Assembly: GCA_963792895.1 (NCBI GenBank)
Contig: CAWBYA010000001.1
Location: 171,644-235,643 of the forward strand
Direction: 5' to 3'
DNA: 64,000 nucleotides
Source of the DNA: UBA6912 sp963792895
GTDB lineage: Bacteria; Actinomycetota; Acidimicrobiia; Spongiisociales; UBA5794
Under the pieces are notes generated by a model. It was not told the origin of the DNA. It was given only the letters and a program-made list of their open reading frames with translations, and searched no databases. Made by a program: the position numbers and the translations under genes. Positions 53,947-62,417 of this stretch are shown here, piece after piece (the stretch's first letter is position 1; every line of letters begins with the position of its first letter).

Positions 53947-55139
53947 CGTGCGGCTCCCGTCACCGCGGCGGCCGGCATCGTGCCGGCCATCAGCCGGCGA
54001 AGCGCCCCGCCCACGGCCCGGCTCCCATCGAGATCGAGCTGTAGCTCGCGTCGCTCGGGCCGGGTGAGCAGATCTTCGGCGTACTGCTCGAAGTGCTCGA
54101 CCGTGACGTCTTCGGCGGCAACCGGGGTGAGATCGGCAACAGAGGCGATGCGTGTCGCCCTGAGCCACTGCTCGGCTCGCGGTATCCGGCGCGGCACCAG
54201 CATCGCAGGGAGCCCATACGCAAGGAGCTCGGCCACCGTGTTGTACCCGGCCATCGTCACGGCACCATCTGCCGTGGAGAGAAGGGTCTCCATCCGGTCG
54301 GAGAAGCGAATGAGGTCCACAGGCTTCTCGGTCGCAGCGAGGCGCTCCACCAGGCCACCCACCGGACCACCCGCCATGAAGGGGCCTGTGACGACGACAG
54401 AGCGGATCCGACCCGCAATCGGAGAACGCTCGAGGAAGCGGGTGTACGCCTCCATGACCGGCAGGCCGTCCCCGCCGCCGCCCGTGGTGACCACGATCGA
54501 CGGCATACGACGTGGCGGCCCCGGGCGGACCGTCTCCCAGCCCGGCGGCGTCACATAGCCGACGTGCTCAACGGAGATTGGAATCCGCTGGCGGAGCCGC
54601 AATTCCTGAGCCGTGGTGAGCACCGCCGCGTCGCCGTACACCAGGACGCCGTCGTACACACCTGCAAGGGCCTCCCACACGCCAGACGCCGTCCAGTCGG
54701 CATCGACCTTCGCCGCCTGGTCGACGATATCGCGCATCCCGAACACCATCAGCGGACGTTCACTCAGCGAGCCAAGCCGATCGAGGGTGGGCAGCAGCTC
54801 TCCCGCCATTCCCAGCGGCGCATGGTCGACCATGAACACGTCGGGTCGAAAGCCGACGACCGCCGACCACACGATCTCGCCCCGGATACGCACAGTGTCG
54901 GCGAGATCGAGACCCAGCGTTCTCGAGCGATATCCACCGTCCGCGTCCTTGGTGACGGCAGGCATCTTGAGCACATCGATGCCGGCACCGAGGTCGAACG
55001 AAGACGCCTGGGGGGAGCCCGATGCGATGAGCACGTTGCGTGCAGCGCCGGTGGCGATGAGCGACGTCGCGATGCGGAGGCAGCGTCGCAAGTGCCCGAG
55101 GCCGTACGTGTCGTGCGAGTAGAAGAGCACCCTTGTCAT
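53943..55139 (-). CDS. MurG/GT28-like predicted glycosyltransferase
   Basis: 398 residues. N-terminus MTRVLFYSHDTYGLGHLRRC is the signature of a family of predicted glycosyltransferases with a MurG-like GT-B fold; the C-terminal domain has VVTTGGGGDGLPVMEAYTRF, FMAGGPVGGL and the donor-loop region AVTMAGYNTVAELLAYGLPA. First gene of the five-gene operon; its stop overlaps the ABC exporter start (ATGA). A 174-base gap separates it from the response-regulator gene. Confidence 0.82.
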   Translation of the reverse strand: MTRVLFYSHDTYGLGHLRRCLRIATSLIATGAARNVLIASGSPQASSFDLGAGIDVLKMPAVTKDADGGYRSRTLGLDLADTVRIRGEIVWSAVVGFRPDVFMVDHAPLGMAGELLPTLDRLGSLSERPLMVFGMRDIVDQAAKVDADWTASGVWEALAGVYDGVLVYGDAAVLTTAQELRLRQRIPISVEHVGYVTPPGWETVRPGPPRRMPSIVVTTGGGGDGLPVMEAYTRFLERSPIAGRIRSVVVTGPFMAGGPVGGLVERLAATEKPVDLIRFSDRMETLLSTADGAVTMAGYNTVAELLAYGLPAMLVPRRIPRAEQWLRATRIASVADLTPVAAEDVTVEHFEQYAEDLLTRPERRELQLDLDGSRAVGGALRRLMAGTMPAAAVTGAAR

Positions 55140-55313
55140 TCTGCGAAGGTAAGGGCGACAGCCCGCCACGACCATCCGTCCATCCGGCCACTCCCCTGCC
55201 CCCATTTGGGGGTATCTGCGATCGTGTGACGCCGCGGTGGGCGCAGAGCATCGGGTTGGGGCCGAGAGGTGCGGTTCAGCCGAACCGCGGTGCGGCGCGG
55301 CAACGACCGGGGG

Positions 55314-55928
55314 TCAGTCGATGACGCCGAGGCGGATGGCTATCGCCACCGCCTCCGCGCGTGACGAGACGTTCCAGCGGGCGAACAGGTTCTTCAGGTA
55401 GGACTTGATCGTCGTCTCTGCCAGCCGGAGCTCGCGGCTGATCTGCTTGTTCTCCAGGCCGTCGGCGACCAAGCGGAGGATCTCCCGCTCTCGAGGCGCG
55501 ATCGACGTGCGCTGCTCGCCTTCGTCGAGGAGTACGGCGGCGAGATCGCCCTGAACGTATTTCCCACCGGTCACCACGGTGTCGAGTGCCCGGCACAGCT
55601 CGTCTGCCCCGCTGCTCTTCAGCACATAACCAGCCGCCCCAAGCCGGAGCGCCCGCCTGACAAAGGTTGGTTCGTCGTGCATCGACATCACGACGATGCG
55701 GGCACCGAGCCCGAGGTCCGAGGCTGCGGCGAGTACGTCGAACCCCGACGTTCCTGCCATCCGCAGATCGAGCAGCATGACATCGGGAGACGGCTCGGCC
55801 TGCAGCAGCTGCACGGCTTCATGACTCGTTGCTGCCTCACCGATCACGCTGATATCCGACCGCGACGAGAGCATGAACCTGATGCCGTCTCGCACCACGC
55901 CGTGGTCGTCTGCGATCGCCAGCCTCAT
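55314..55928 (-). CDS. NarL/FixJ-family response regulator
   Basis: 204 residues. Receiver domain 1-120 with Asp8/Asp9, phospho-acceptor Asp54 (VMLLDLRMAG), Thr/Ser and Lys in GYVLKSSGADE; LuxR-type HTH from about 140 (SIAPREREILRLVADGLENK then QISRELRLAETTIKSYLKNL). ATG 55928 overlaps the kinase stop (ATGA), so kinase and regulator are co-translated. The next gene on the strand starts 174 bases on, so the glycosylation/export operon is the obvious candidate target. Confidence 0.92.
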   Translation of the reverse strand: MRLAIADDHGVVRDGIRFMLSSRSDISVIGEAATSHEAVQLLQAEPSPDVMLLDLRMAGTSGFDVLAAASDLGLGARIVVMSMHDEPTFVRRALRLGAAGYVLKSSGADELCRALDTVVTGGKYVQGDLAAVLLDEGEQRTSIAPREREILRLVADGLENKQISRELRLAETTIKSYLKNLFARWNVSSRAEAVAIAIRLGVID

Positions 55929-57367
55929 GCTGCAGCTCCTTCGGGTCGCACGGGCACCCACGCAGTGACAACCGTTCCCCTCGGACGTCGTCGCCGTATC
56001 GAGAATCCCCCATAGAGAGCTCCGAGCCGATCGCTCGTTGTCGTGAGACCGAGGCCTCGGGTCCCGTTCCACCCCTTGCCGTCGTCGGCGATCGTCATGA
56101 CGAGACGATCCCGACCGGCCGTGAGCGAGATGATCACCCGATCGGCGCGGGCGTGCTTACGAACGTTCACCAAGGCCTCTTGCGTCGCCCTGAAGAGCGC
56201 GGTTGCCGCGACCTCGGACACCTCGGGTACATCGTTTGGCCGAAACTCCACCTCGAGACCGGATTCGGCATGCGTCGCGGCGGCGAGCCGGGCCAGTGCG
56301 TCGTTGAGACCGTCCTCGCCAATGAGCCCCGAAGCCTGTACTCGCAACTCGGACCGCAACGAACCCTCGATCTGGCGTACGAGTGTCGTCACGGCCTCCA
56401 TCTCTGCAGCCGCCACAGGATCGGCGGCGACCAGCATCCGGCAGCCCTCGAGGCCGTACAGGACCCGGTAGAGGGGCTGGCCGATGTCGTCGTGCAGCGC
56501 CCCGATGAGCCGCCGACGCTCGTCGTCGGCGGCGGTCAGCGTCTCGCCGAGCATGACCTCGGCCTCGCGCCTGCGGCGATCGATCGCCCGGGCGTGTGCC
56601 AGGGCGACGGCCCCGAACGCCGTCAGCACGCTGCCGAGCCCAATCGCCACGTTCACCCAGACGTGCCTGCGGATTTCGCTGAGCGTGGCACGGAACGAGG
56701 TTGGGATCTCGTACACCTCGAAGACCGAGACCACCGAGTCGCCGACCTCAACGGGTATGTACAACTCGATCAACTGGCCGAAGTGCTGCTCCGTGACGTT
56801 CTCGGCGGCGTCCGGCGTACCGATACCGACATGAGTCTCGCCCGCGAGCGCCCCCGACACGTCGTCATCCAGCGGGAACTGCGTCCCGATCAGGTCGGGC
56901 GCGTCCGAGTAGACGATCTCGCCGGTCGGACTCCACAGCTTCACCCTCACAGCCTCTCCGCCGAGCAACCGGAGCCGGACCGCGTCATCGAGGGCACCCA
57001 TGGCGTCCGGGTCGTTCGTGGGAAGCGGAAGCAGCCCCTCGCCGACCAGCCCGGCCACAACGTCCTCGAGGACCGCAGCGCGGACATTCAGCAGGTCGCG
57101 ATGCGCCTCCCGCTCAACGCTCACCCCAATGGCGACCACGGCCACCACCGCGACGACGATGCCTGCCGCCGCGAGGCGCCTCCCCGTCGGGATGATGGGC
57201 CGCCTCACCCTGCGCCCGACACGACGCACGCGGCGAAACCAGTGCACCGACTCGGGCGGGGGCGCCGCGGCAGCGGGCGAGCGATCACTGACGCCGCGCC
57301 GACCGGGATCCGCGCTGGGGAGCTGCGTCACGCCGAGAGGCGGGCTTTGCGTCGCATGGGCAGCCAT
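55925..57367 (-). CDS. NarL-type sensor histidine kinase
   Basis: 480 residues: Pro/Arg-rich cytosolic start, helix at about 62-85, an extracytoplasmic sensor of about 150 residues (VRVKLWSPTGEIVYSDAPDL, resembling a CHASE-like/single-Cache loop), a second helix near 240-260, then HisKA_3 with phospho-acceptor His292 (RRLIGALHDDIGQPLYR) and the HATPase domain (QEALVNVRKHA, IADDGKGWNGTRGLGL). ATG 57367 is chosen; a TTG at 57400 is an alternative. The ligand of the sensor is unknown. Coupled to the response regulator by ATGA. Confidence 0.9.
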   Translation of the reverse strand: MAAHATQSPPLGVTQLPSADPGRRGVSDRSPAAAAPPPESVHWFRRVRRVGRRVRRPIIPTGRRLAAAGIVVAVVAVVAIGVSVEREAHRDLLNVRAAVLEDVVAGLVGEGLLPLPTNDPDAMGALDDAVRLRLLGGEAVRVKLWSPTGEIVYSDAPDLIGTQFPLDDDVSGALAGETHVGIGTPDAAENVTEQHFGQLIELYIPVEVGDSVVSVFEVYEIPTSFRATLSEIRRHVWVNVAIGLGSVLTAFGAVALAHARAIDRRRREAEVMLGETLTAADDERRRLIGALHDDIGQPLYRVLYGLEGCRMLVAADPVAAAEMEAVTTLVRQIEGSLRSELRVQASGLIGEDGLNDALARLAAATHAESGLEVEFRPNDVPEVSEVAATALFRATQEALVNVRKHARADRVIISLTAGRDRLVMTIADDGKGWNGTRGLGLTTTSDRLGALYGGFSIRRRRPRGTVVTAWVPVRPEGAAA

Positions 57368-57923
57368 GATCGGATAGTGCGGTGGAGTTGCATAGCGCAA
57401 CTTCCCCGGTGGGCTAAACCATCCTTAAGCGGACGCAACGGGATTGGATCTGTCTCTCTGCCAGGCTGAGCCCGGCAACCACAGAACCTCGACGGCAAGC
57501 CGGATCATCGTCGTGCGCGGGTTCCAGCCCGTCGGTCTTTGCCAACTCTTGCCACCGAGCGGTCTCGTCGCGTACTGGCTGCAGTCAGGACCGGCGGCGA
57601 CGTCTTGTGGGCGTCGATCGTCGTGCAGCCCTCAGGCGCCGACGCACGGACGGCTACCAGGGGCCAATCCTCGGCTCGGCCGATCCGTCCGATCCGCGTC
57701 GTGGGCGCCATCGACTCCGAGCAGTTCGTACGCGCCCCGGAGTCAGTCGTCAACAAGTCGAAATGCGAGGCTCTTCACATAGACACTGGCTCGGACAAGG
57801 CATCCGCTCGCTACCAACGCTCGAGCACCAGGCCAGACACCGGTGTGGCCGTTGTCGCCCGCCGCTTGTGCCGCCAGGCTGGTCCGGAGGCTCAACGCGG
57901 GGACGTCAGCGAAGGAGATCACG
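57368..57923. other. Gap of 556 bases upstream of the sensor kinase
   Basis: No supported gene. Weakly protein-like frames on both strands overlap one another and have no ribosome sites. It should hold the leftward promoter of the kinase/regulator genes. GAAGGAGATCACG at the right edge is the ribosome site of the DUF1801-like pseudogene. Confidence 0.45.
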
Positions 57924-58386
57924 ATGGCAACCACGCGAAAGTCGCCCGAGGGCAGCACCCAGTCGGACACGGAGGCCGGCGGCTTCACCGCCGAGGAGCG
58001 CGCAGCCATGAAGGAGCGGCCATGGAGGCGAAGACCGCCAAGACCGGCAAGAAGGTCGACGGCACAGCCGAGGTGCTGGAGAAGATCGCTGGGATGGCCG
58101 ACGCGGACCGGATCCTCGCAGGGTGCCTCCACGAGATCATCACGAAGGCCGCACGCGACCTCACCCCAAGACCTGGTCGAGGATGCCCGCCTATGCGCGT
58201 GACGGCAAGGTGGTCTGCTTCCTCCAAGACGCGGGCAAGTTCAAGGCCCGCTACGCCACCCTCGGCTTCCAGGACGCAGCCGACCTCGACGACGGCGCCA
58301 TGTGACCGGCGTCGTATGCGGTGACCAAGCTGACCCCAGCCGTCGAGAAGCAGATCGTCGCGCTGGTCAAGAAGGCGGTCGACTGA
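57924..58386 (+). pseudogene. DUF1801-family protein, multiply disrupted
   Basis: Three frames together give a recognisable DUF1801 protein. Frame one from ATG 57924 reads FTAEERAAMKER; frame two reads VLEKIAGMADADRILAGCLH then EIITKAARDL; frame three reads MPAYARDGKVVCFLQDAGKF then RYATLGFQDAADLDDGAM. The Trp expected after GAM is TGA, and the frame goes on to LTPAVEKQIVALVKKAVD and a final stop at 58386. Two single-base losses plus a nonsense codon make this a genuine pseudogene more likely than a sequencing artefact. Confidence 0.75.
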
Positions 58387-58469
58387 CCCTTCGTCACGGC
58401 AGCCCTGTGAGGTTGGCGAGTAGGTGATCTGGGCGGTTGGACGTCGGGTGACCCCCTACCAAGGCCTGC

Positions 58470-58738
58470 ATGCGATGTTTTGTGCTGACATGCGTGCAGA
58501 GTACGAGTGTGCGCATCGATCAGGCAACGCACCAGGAGCTGAAACGACTCCGGACTCCGGTGGTGGTCGGGTGAAGAGTCGGCGATGTGGCAATCGTGGT
58601 TGGAGGCGTTCGCGGTGCTGTCGGAACACCAGCATCGCGGTGTGGCGAAGGTGGGGAAGCTCGGCCACCCCGAGGCTCTGCGCCGACGGGACTCCGCGCT
58701 CGAGCGCGAGCGCCTGGAGCAGGTGTACGGCCCGTAGT
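58470..58738 (+). pseudogene. Ribbon-helix-helix-type fragment followed by a helical fragment
   Basis: From about 58500 one frame reads STSVRIDQATHQELKRL, the typical N-terminal strand and helix of ribbon-helix-helix antitoxin-type proteins, then stops. A neighbouring frame at about 58585-58738 continues as MWQSWLEAFAVLSEHQHRGV and EALRRRDSALERERLEQVYG to a stop, with strong GC bias at third positions. It looks like one small gene broken by a frameshift or two adjacent remnants. Confidence 0.4.
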
Positions 58739-58772
58739 CGTGGCCACATCGCCAACCCCGCAGAGTGCGCCT

Positions 58773-58799
58773 GGAAACCATTGCAGCGCAACGGTTTCC
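58773..58799. repeat. Hairpin adjoining the tRNA-like remnant
   Basis: GGAAACCATTGC-AGC-GCAACGGTTTCC: a 12-base stem with one mismatch, immediately downstream of the leftward tRNA-like sequence, where a tRNA terminator would lie. A related hairpin with the same GCAACGGTTT arm occurs at 61307-61327. Confidence 0.5.
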
Positions 58800-58800
58800 G

Positions 58801-58845
58801 AGTGGGCGCTACTGAGATCGAACCAATGACCTCTGCCGTGTGAAG
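58801..58845 (-). other. tRNA-Val(CAC)-like 3' half, attachment-site-like remnant
   Basis: Leftward it reads CTTCACACGGCAGAGGTCAT, TGGTTCGATCTC, AGTAGCGCCCACT: CAC anticodon loop, T-arm and 3' acceptor strand of a valine tRNA. The D-arm and 5' acceptor strand are missing, so it is not a working tRNA. Such 3' halves are left by tRNA-targeting integrases. Related to 44031-44077. Confidence 0.6.
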
Positions 58846-59258
58846 GCCGATCGGCGGTTTCGCGCATCCCTTGCGCCGCAAGGCCTATCGGCTGAAACCC
58901 TTTGTGTCGCAGACGTTTCCGTTGACCAACAGTGCTCATCGGTTCGCAACGATTCTCACCCGTTCGTGGACCACGCGCGGACCAGACGCGGACCAAGCCC
59001 GCGAAAAGCGGACGTACACGAATGGTCGAACAGAGGAGGTGCCCAACAGCGCACCGCTCTTGGCGAGCGACATGGAACGGATCCTCCGGACCGGATCACC
59101 CTAGACCAGCACTTTTTGATCTTGACCTGCCGGTTTGTTACCGCTGTCGCCAGCTGTCGTTCGTACCGCGCCCGCCTTCGGTCGCCCACACCTTCGGTCT
59201 GTACGATGTATGCGTCACCTTCACGTCTTGGAAGAGAAGAGCAGCAGGTCGTTCAAGC

Positions 59259-59943
59259 ATGATCAAGCTCAGAGCCCACGGTGTTGCGGCGGCGTGCGGA
59301 ATGGCCGCTGTGCTCCTCGCCTGCGGAGGCGGCCCATCCGGCACGCCCTCAACCGTGAGCGCTTCACCGACGACTACTACTTCGACCACCGTACCGGCGA
59401 CGACGACTCACCGGCCCTTGACGACGACTCTGACAACGCACGCCGACTACATCGAGTCCGCAGAGGAACTCCACGCTCAGCTGGTCGATCGCATCGAAAT
59501 GACTGCAGAGGAAGCCCTCGGCGGCGACGTTTATGTTGCGAGCCCGCATTTGTGGACCGAACAAGACCTTCTGGGCTACACGACAAGCGCTGTGTCAGAC
59601 TGGCAACCGTACAGCCGTTATCCGCTGTTCGAGGAACGGGGCATCCCTAGCCGGCTGTTCACAGACGTCGACATGATCACGGAGGCACTGCTTCCCGCTT
59701 TATCGCGACTTCTTACAGGGTATGGAGCAGCTACGGCCGCCAACGAGCGACCAGGAGGCTCACACCCGCCTAATCGACCTCATCTCCGGAGCCCTTGATA
59801 CTATCGAAGACGATCCCCTTGCCGCAGTGGTAGGTTCCGTCGACCCGCTCTCAGATGCCTTTGGATTCGGAGCGAGTCTTGGGATCATCAGTCTTGCGGA
59901 TGACGGATGGCCACCATGTCCGATCCTTGGCATCACGAACTGA
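59259..59943 (+). CDS. Secreted lipoprotein, unknown function, frameshifted
   Basis: ATG 59259 opens MIKLRAHGVAAACGMAAVLL with lipobox VLLAC, then a Thr-rich spacer and a domain with YIESAEELHAQLVDRIEMTA. At about 59700 the native reading moves one frame over to YRDFLQGMEQLRPPTSDQE, then RLIDLISGALDTIEDD to the stop at 59943. Length 685 is one over a multiple of three, so one extra T in the GCTTTAT run would explain it. No family recognised. Confidence 0.55.
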
Positions 59944-60000
59944 AAGACAACCGTCGGGACGCCTTGCGGTTAGGAACTCATCGTAGCCACGGGGTGGCGT

Positions 60001-60951
60001 GTGGATCTTTGGGATAGGCTGGCAAGAAAGCGCACTGCACAGGTCAGGAATGGTGCACCCGAGGTCGCCTCTGGCGGGCAGACGCAGGTTCAGAAGCTAG
60101 CGCACGCTGATACCCTGCAGGACGACATCGATGCAATGCTGAGTATCACGAAGTGGGTAGTCGCTTCGTTTGCCGTCTTCGGTGCCGCGCTAGCAGCAGG
60201 CGTTCAGCTCACCGACCTCAGCACAATTCAGGGGACTGCCGAACGGCTCATCGCGTTGGCCGCAGCGCTCGCGGTCCTCCTGGGCGTCGTAGGGATCATT
60301 GCTTCCGCTACTCGTGTGCTCGGGTTTCGGTTTCCGCCAGGCCGTCTAGCGGGCGTCACGACTTCTGGCGAGGACGAGTCGCGCCGCGAGCTTCGAGAAC
60401 GCAAGGAGCTAGGCGAGGTGGTCAAGTGGCTGGACAAGGACCCAACTCTTTTCGTTGCTCAGGCAGATGACTGTGTCGGCCTGGTAAGGAAGTACAAGCA
60501 GTGCCTAGACAAGGGAGAGGGCGGCGACCTTGCGGCGCGCAAGAAGGCGTTTGCGCTCGACAGGATCCTCCGGCAGGTAGCGCGGTATGCACAATACGAA
60601 CTGGTTCGGCGTCGCTTCCTGAGCGCCAGGCGAACCTTGATGGTTCTCGGTACGGTGATCGGTCTGGGAATCATCGCTTTCGCCTGGGCGGCGAGTACGC
60701 GTACTCTCGAGGGACAGTCGATCGTGCAGACGCCTGGGGTGACACCGTACGCCGCTGAAGTGCTCCTCACTCCGGAGGGCATATCTGCACTGACCAGAGA
60801 CTTGGGTGAGGATTGCGCGACCTCCGGCCTGTCGGCGATTGTCCTGGGCACCGACAACGTCAGCTACGACCTGCTGATTCTCGAGAGCCCCGAGTGCCCG
60901 CACGCTCGATTGAACCTCTCGCAGAGCCTGGGAATGGTCGTCCGCAGATGA
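60001..60951 (+). CDS. Multi-pass membrane protein, unknown function
   Basis: 316 residues, GTG start. Soluble N-terminus, two helices at about 50-70 (TKWVVASFAVFGAALAAGV) and 83-105, a charged cytosolic segment of about 100 residues with many Lys/Arg/Glu (RELRERKELGEVVKWLDKD), a third helix at about 212-232, and an extracytoplasmic C-terminus with Cys residues at CATSGL and ECPHA. Base composition is less GC-rich than the rest of the window. No family recognised. Confidence 0.6.
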   Translation: MDLWDRLARKRTAQVRNGAPEVASGGQTQVQKLAHADTLQDDIDAMLSITKWVVASFAVFGAALAAGVQLTDLSTIQGTAERLIALAAALAVLLGVVGIIASATRVLGFRFPPGRLAGVTTSGEDESRRELRERKELGEVVKWLDKDPTLFVAQADDCVGLVRKYKQCLDKGEGGDLAARKKAFALDRILRQVARYAQYELVRRRFLSARRTLMVLGTVIGLGIIAFAWAASTRTLEGQSIVQTPGVTPYAAEVLLTPEGISALTRDLGEDCATSGLSAIVLGTDNVSYDLLILESPECPHARLNLSQSLGMVVRR

Positions 60952-61494
60952 ACTCGAACGCCAGCTGGCCCGAGTCCTCACGGGTTGGGACTCTTCCAGT
61001 CGATCCGACGCTGGGGAGAACGTCAAGCGTTCGACTGGCGTCGTCCTCCAAGAACTGATGTGGCCTGGACGGCGACGAAATTGCTGAGCGCCCGAACCAT
61101 CCGACAGGTTGCCAAGTCGGTGTTTGAAGCTCTCCGGGTTTCGTGCAGGATCCAGTGTCTTCCGCCGAACCCGCGGCGATTCACCCCGACGATGGCGGCC
61201 CCCGCCGCCCTGCGACGGCCAGGAGACTGGTCGACCAGCTCATCCCTGACCTCTTCGTTGTAGGGGAAGATCAGGGGGTCCCACAGATCAAGGCGATTCC
61301 GGCGAGAACCGTTGAGCCGCAACGGTTTTGACCTTTCATCGCTTTGCGTCATTTCGCGTCGTTTTCAGTCCTCTTGTGGTCGCGATGTGGTCGCGGCACG
61401 CCGATCGAGGTCACCAGCTGCGCTGCGTGTCGAGCTCGCCCGGCACGGAGACACTGCTACACGCACCCACGACACAGGCAGGCGGGTGCCCTCG
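60952..61494. other. Gap of 543 bases with a hairpin at 61307-61327
   Basis: No convincing gene; a leftward 109-codon frame at 61023-61352 has no ribosome site and mixed composition. The hairpin AACCGTTG-AGCCG-CAACGGTT is followed by TT and resembles the one at 58773-58799. It could be a terminator or an element boundary. Confidence 0.45.
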
Positions 61495-61734
61495 TCAACT
61501 CGAGGTGTCGTCGGCTCCTGGCGTGACCGCTTGATTCCGGAGCCAGTCGAGCACCTCGTCACGGAAGTACCGGAAGTTCTTCCCCCACCGATACGCCGGG
61601 ATCTCGCCGCGGGCGACCTTGGACCGCACCACCTCAGGCGTGGACCCGAGCATCTCCGCCACCTGTGCCGTGTCCAGCGTCGGCGGATACTGCTCGCGGA
61701 AGCTGTCGATGATGTCATCGAAGTCCATCGGCAT
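61495..61734 (-). CDS. Excisionase/MerR-type helix-turn-helix protein
   Basis: 79 residues. Residues 18-68 form the single winged HTH of the excisionase DNA-binding family: PTLDTAQVAEMLGSTPEVVR then SKVARGEIPAYRWGKNFRYF and DEVLDWL. AGGAGCC precedes the ATG. Such proteins direct excision or regulate plasmid/ICE genes. Third gene of a small leftward operon, nine bases after the preceding stop. No integrase is visible inside the window. Confidence 0.75.
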   Translation of the reverse strand: MPMDFDDIIDSFREQYPPTLDTAQVAEMLGSTPEVVRSKVARGEIPAYRWGKNFRYFRDEVLDWLRNQAVTPGADDTSS

Positions 61735-61743
61735 CGCTGGCTC

Positions 61744-62082
61744 CTATCGAGTCGTGAGGGCGCCGGCGCGGATGATCCCCGCCAACGTGGCCAGCGCATC
61801 CACATAGACATCGAAGGCAGCGCCGGTCGTGGTGGCGCGTCGCAGCTGACGGGCATGATCAGTGAGGATCCCCGCTCCTTCTCGGTCGATGCGGCGAGTC
61901 ACCTGCGCCGCCACCGTGAGCTGATCCGCCGCTGCCGCCGCACCTGGTCGCCCGAGATGCTTGCCCTTGTTGCCCACAAGAGACGTGAGCTCCGTGTAGA
62001 TCCCCGCAAGGTCCTCAAGATACGGCCGCACCGACTCGGGTGCGTCCGAAAGGTCGGGAAGAGGGACCGGCGTCCACGGCAT
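61744..62082 (-). CDS. Soluble helical protein, unknown function
   Basis: 112 residues, mostly helical, starting MPWTPVPLPDLSDAPESVRP. Long amphipathic stretches (QLTVAAQVTRRIDREGAGIL) suggest a helical bundle. It is nine bases upstream of the excisionase-like gene and 27 bases after the small membrane gene, so the three form one leftward unit. Not recognised. Confidence 0.6.
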   Translation of the reverse strand: MPWTPVPLPDLSDAPESVRPYLEDLAGIYTELTSLVGNKGKHLGRPGAAAAADQLTVAAQVTRRIDREGAGILTDHARQLRRATTTGAAFDVYVDALATLAGIIRAGALTTR

Positions 62083-62109
62083 CGCCAGACAGCGTACCGC
62101 ACCACAAGC

Positions 62110-62337
62110 TCAGCGTCGCGACGTCACCAACAAGGCCAGCGCCACGATGCCCACCATCGGCGCATAGATCAACGCCACCGTGATCACCATGGCCACCAGG
62201 TCGACCAACGGCATCGGCCACGAACGGCCACCCAGGGCCTGAGCCAACGGCAACGCCACCAGCATCGCCGCCACGGGCGCCAGAAGACCCCAGACCGCCA
62301 CACGCCTCAGCGTCGACTCGGAGGGAACCGGAATCAC
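62110..62337 (-). CDS. Small membrane protein, two helices
   Basis: 75 residues, GTG start with GCGGGAAC upstream. Two hydrophobic helices (about 13-32 and 44-70) separated by a short polar loop. First gene of the leftward unit with the helical and excisionase-like proteins; divergent from the protease gene. Function unknown. Confidence 0.6.
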   Translation of the reverse strand: MIPVPSESTLRRVAVWGLLAPVAAMLVALPLAQALGGRSWPMPLVDLVAMVITVALIYAPMVGIVALALLVTSRR

Positions 62338-62417
62338 GTTCCCGCCACCCTACCCCGCCGCCGATCAGCCCCGACGCCGAGCACCGCCTCACGGATAACT
62401 GACATGGGAATTATACC

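Noticed and set aside
56153..57469. 438-codon rightward frame opposite the histidine kinase
   Set aside because: Antisense shadow; the leftward frame has the HisKA_3 and HATPase motifs.
44020..58880. Complete tRNA-Val genes at 44.0 and 58.8 kb
   Set aside because: Only anticodon loop, variable region, T-arm and 3' acceptor are present; both D-arm and 5' acceptor strands are missing.
61023..61352. Leftward 109-codon frame in the gap before the excisionase-like gene
   Set aside because: No ribosome site, runs through the hairpin, and no domain; treated as non-coding.
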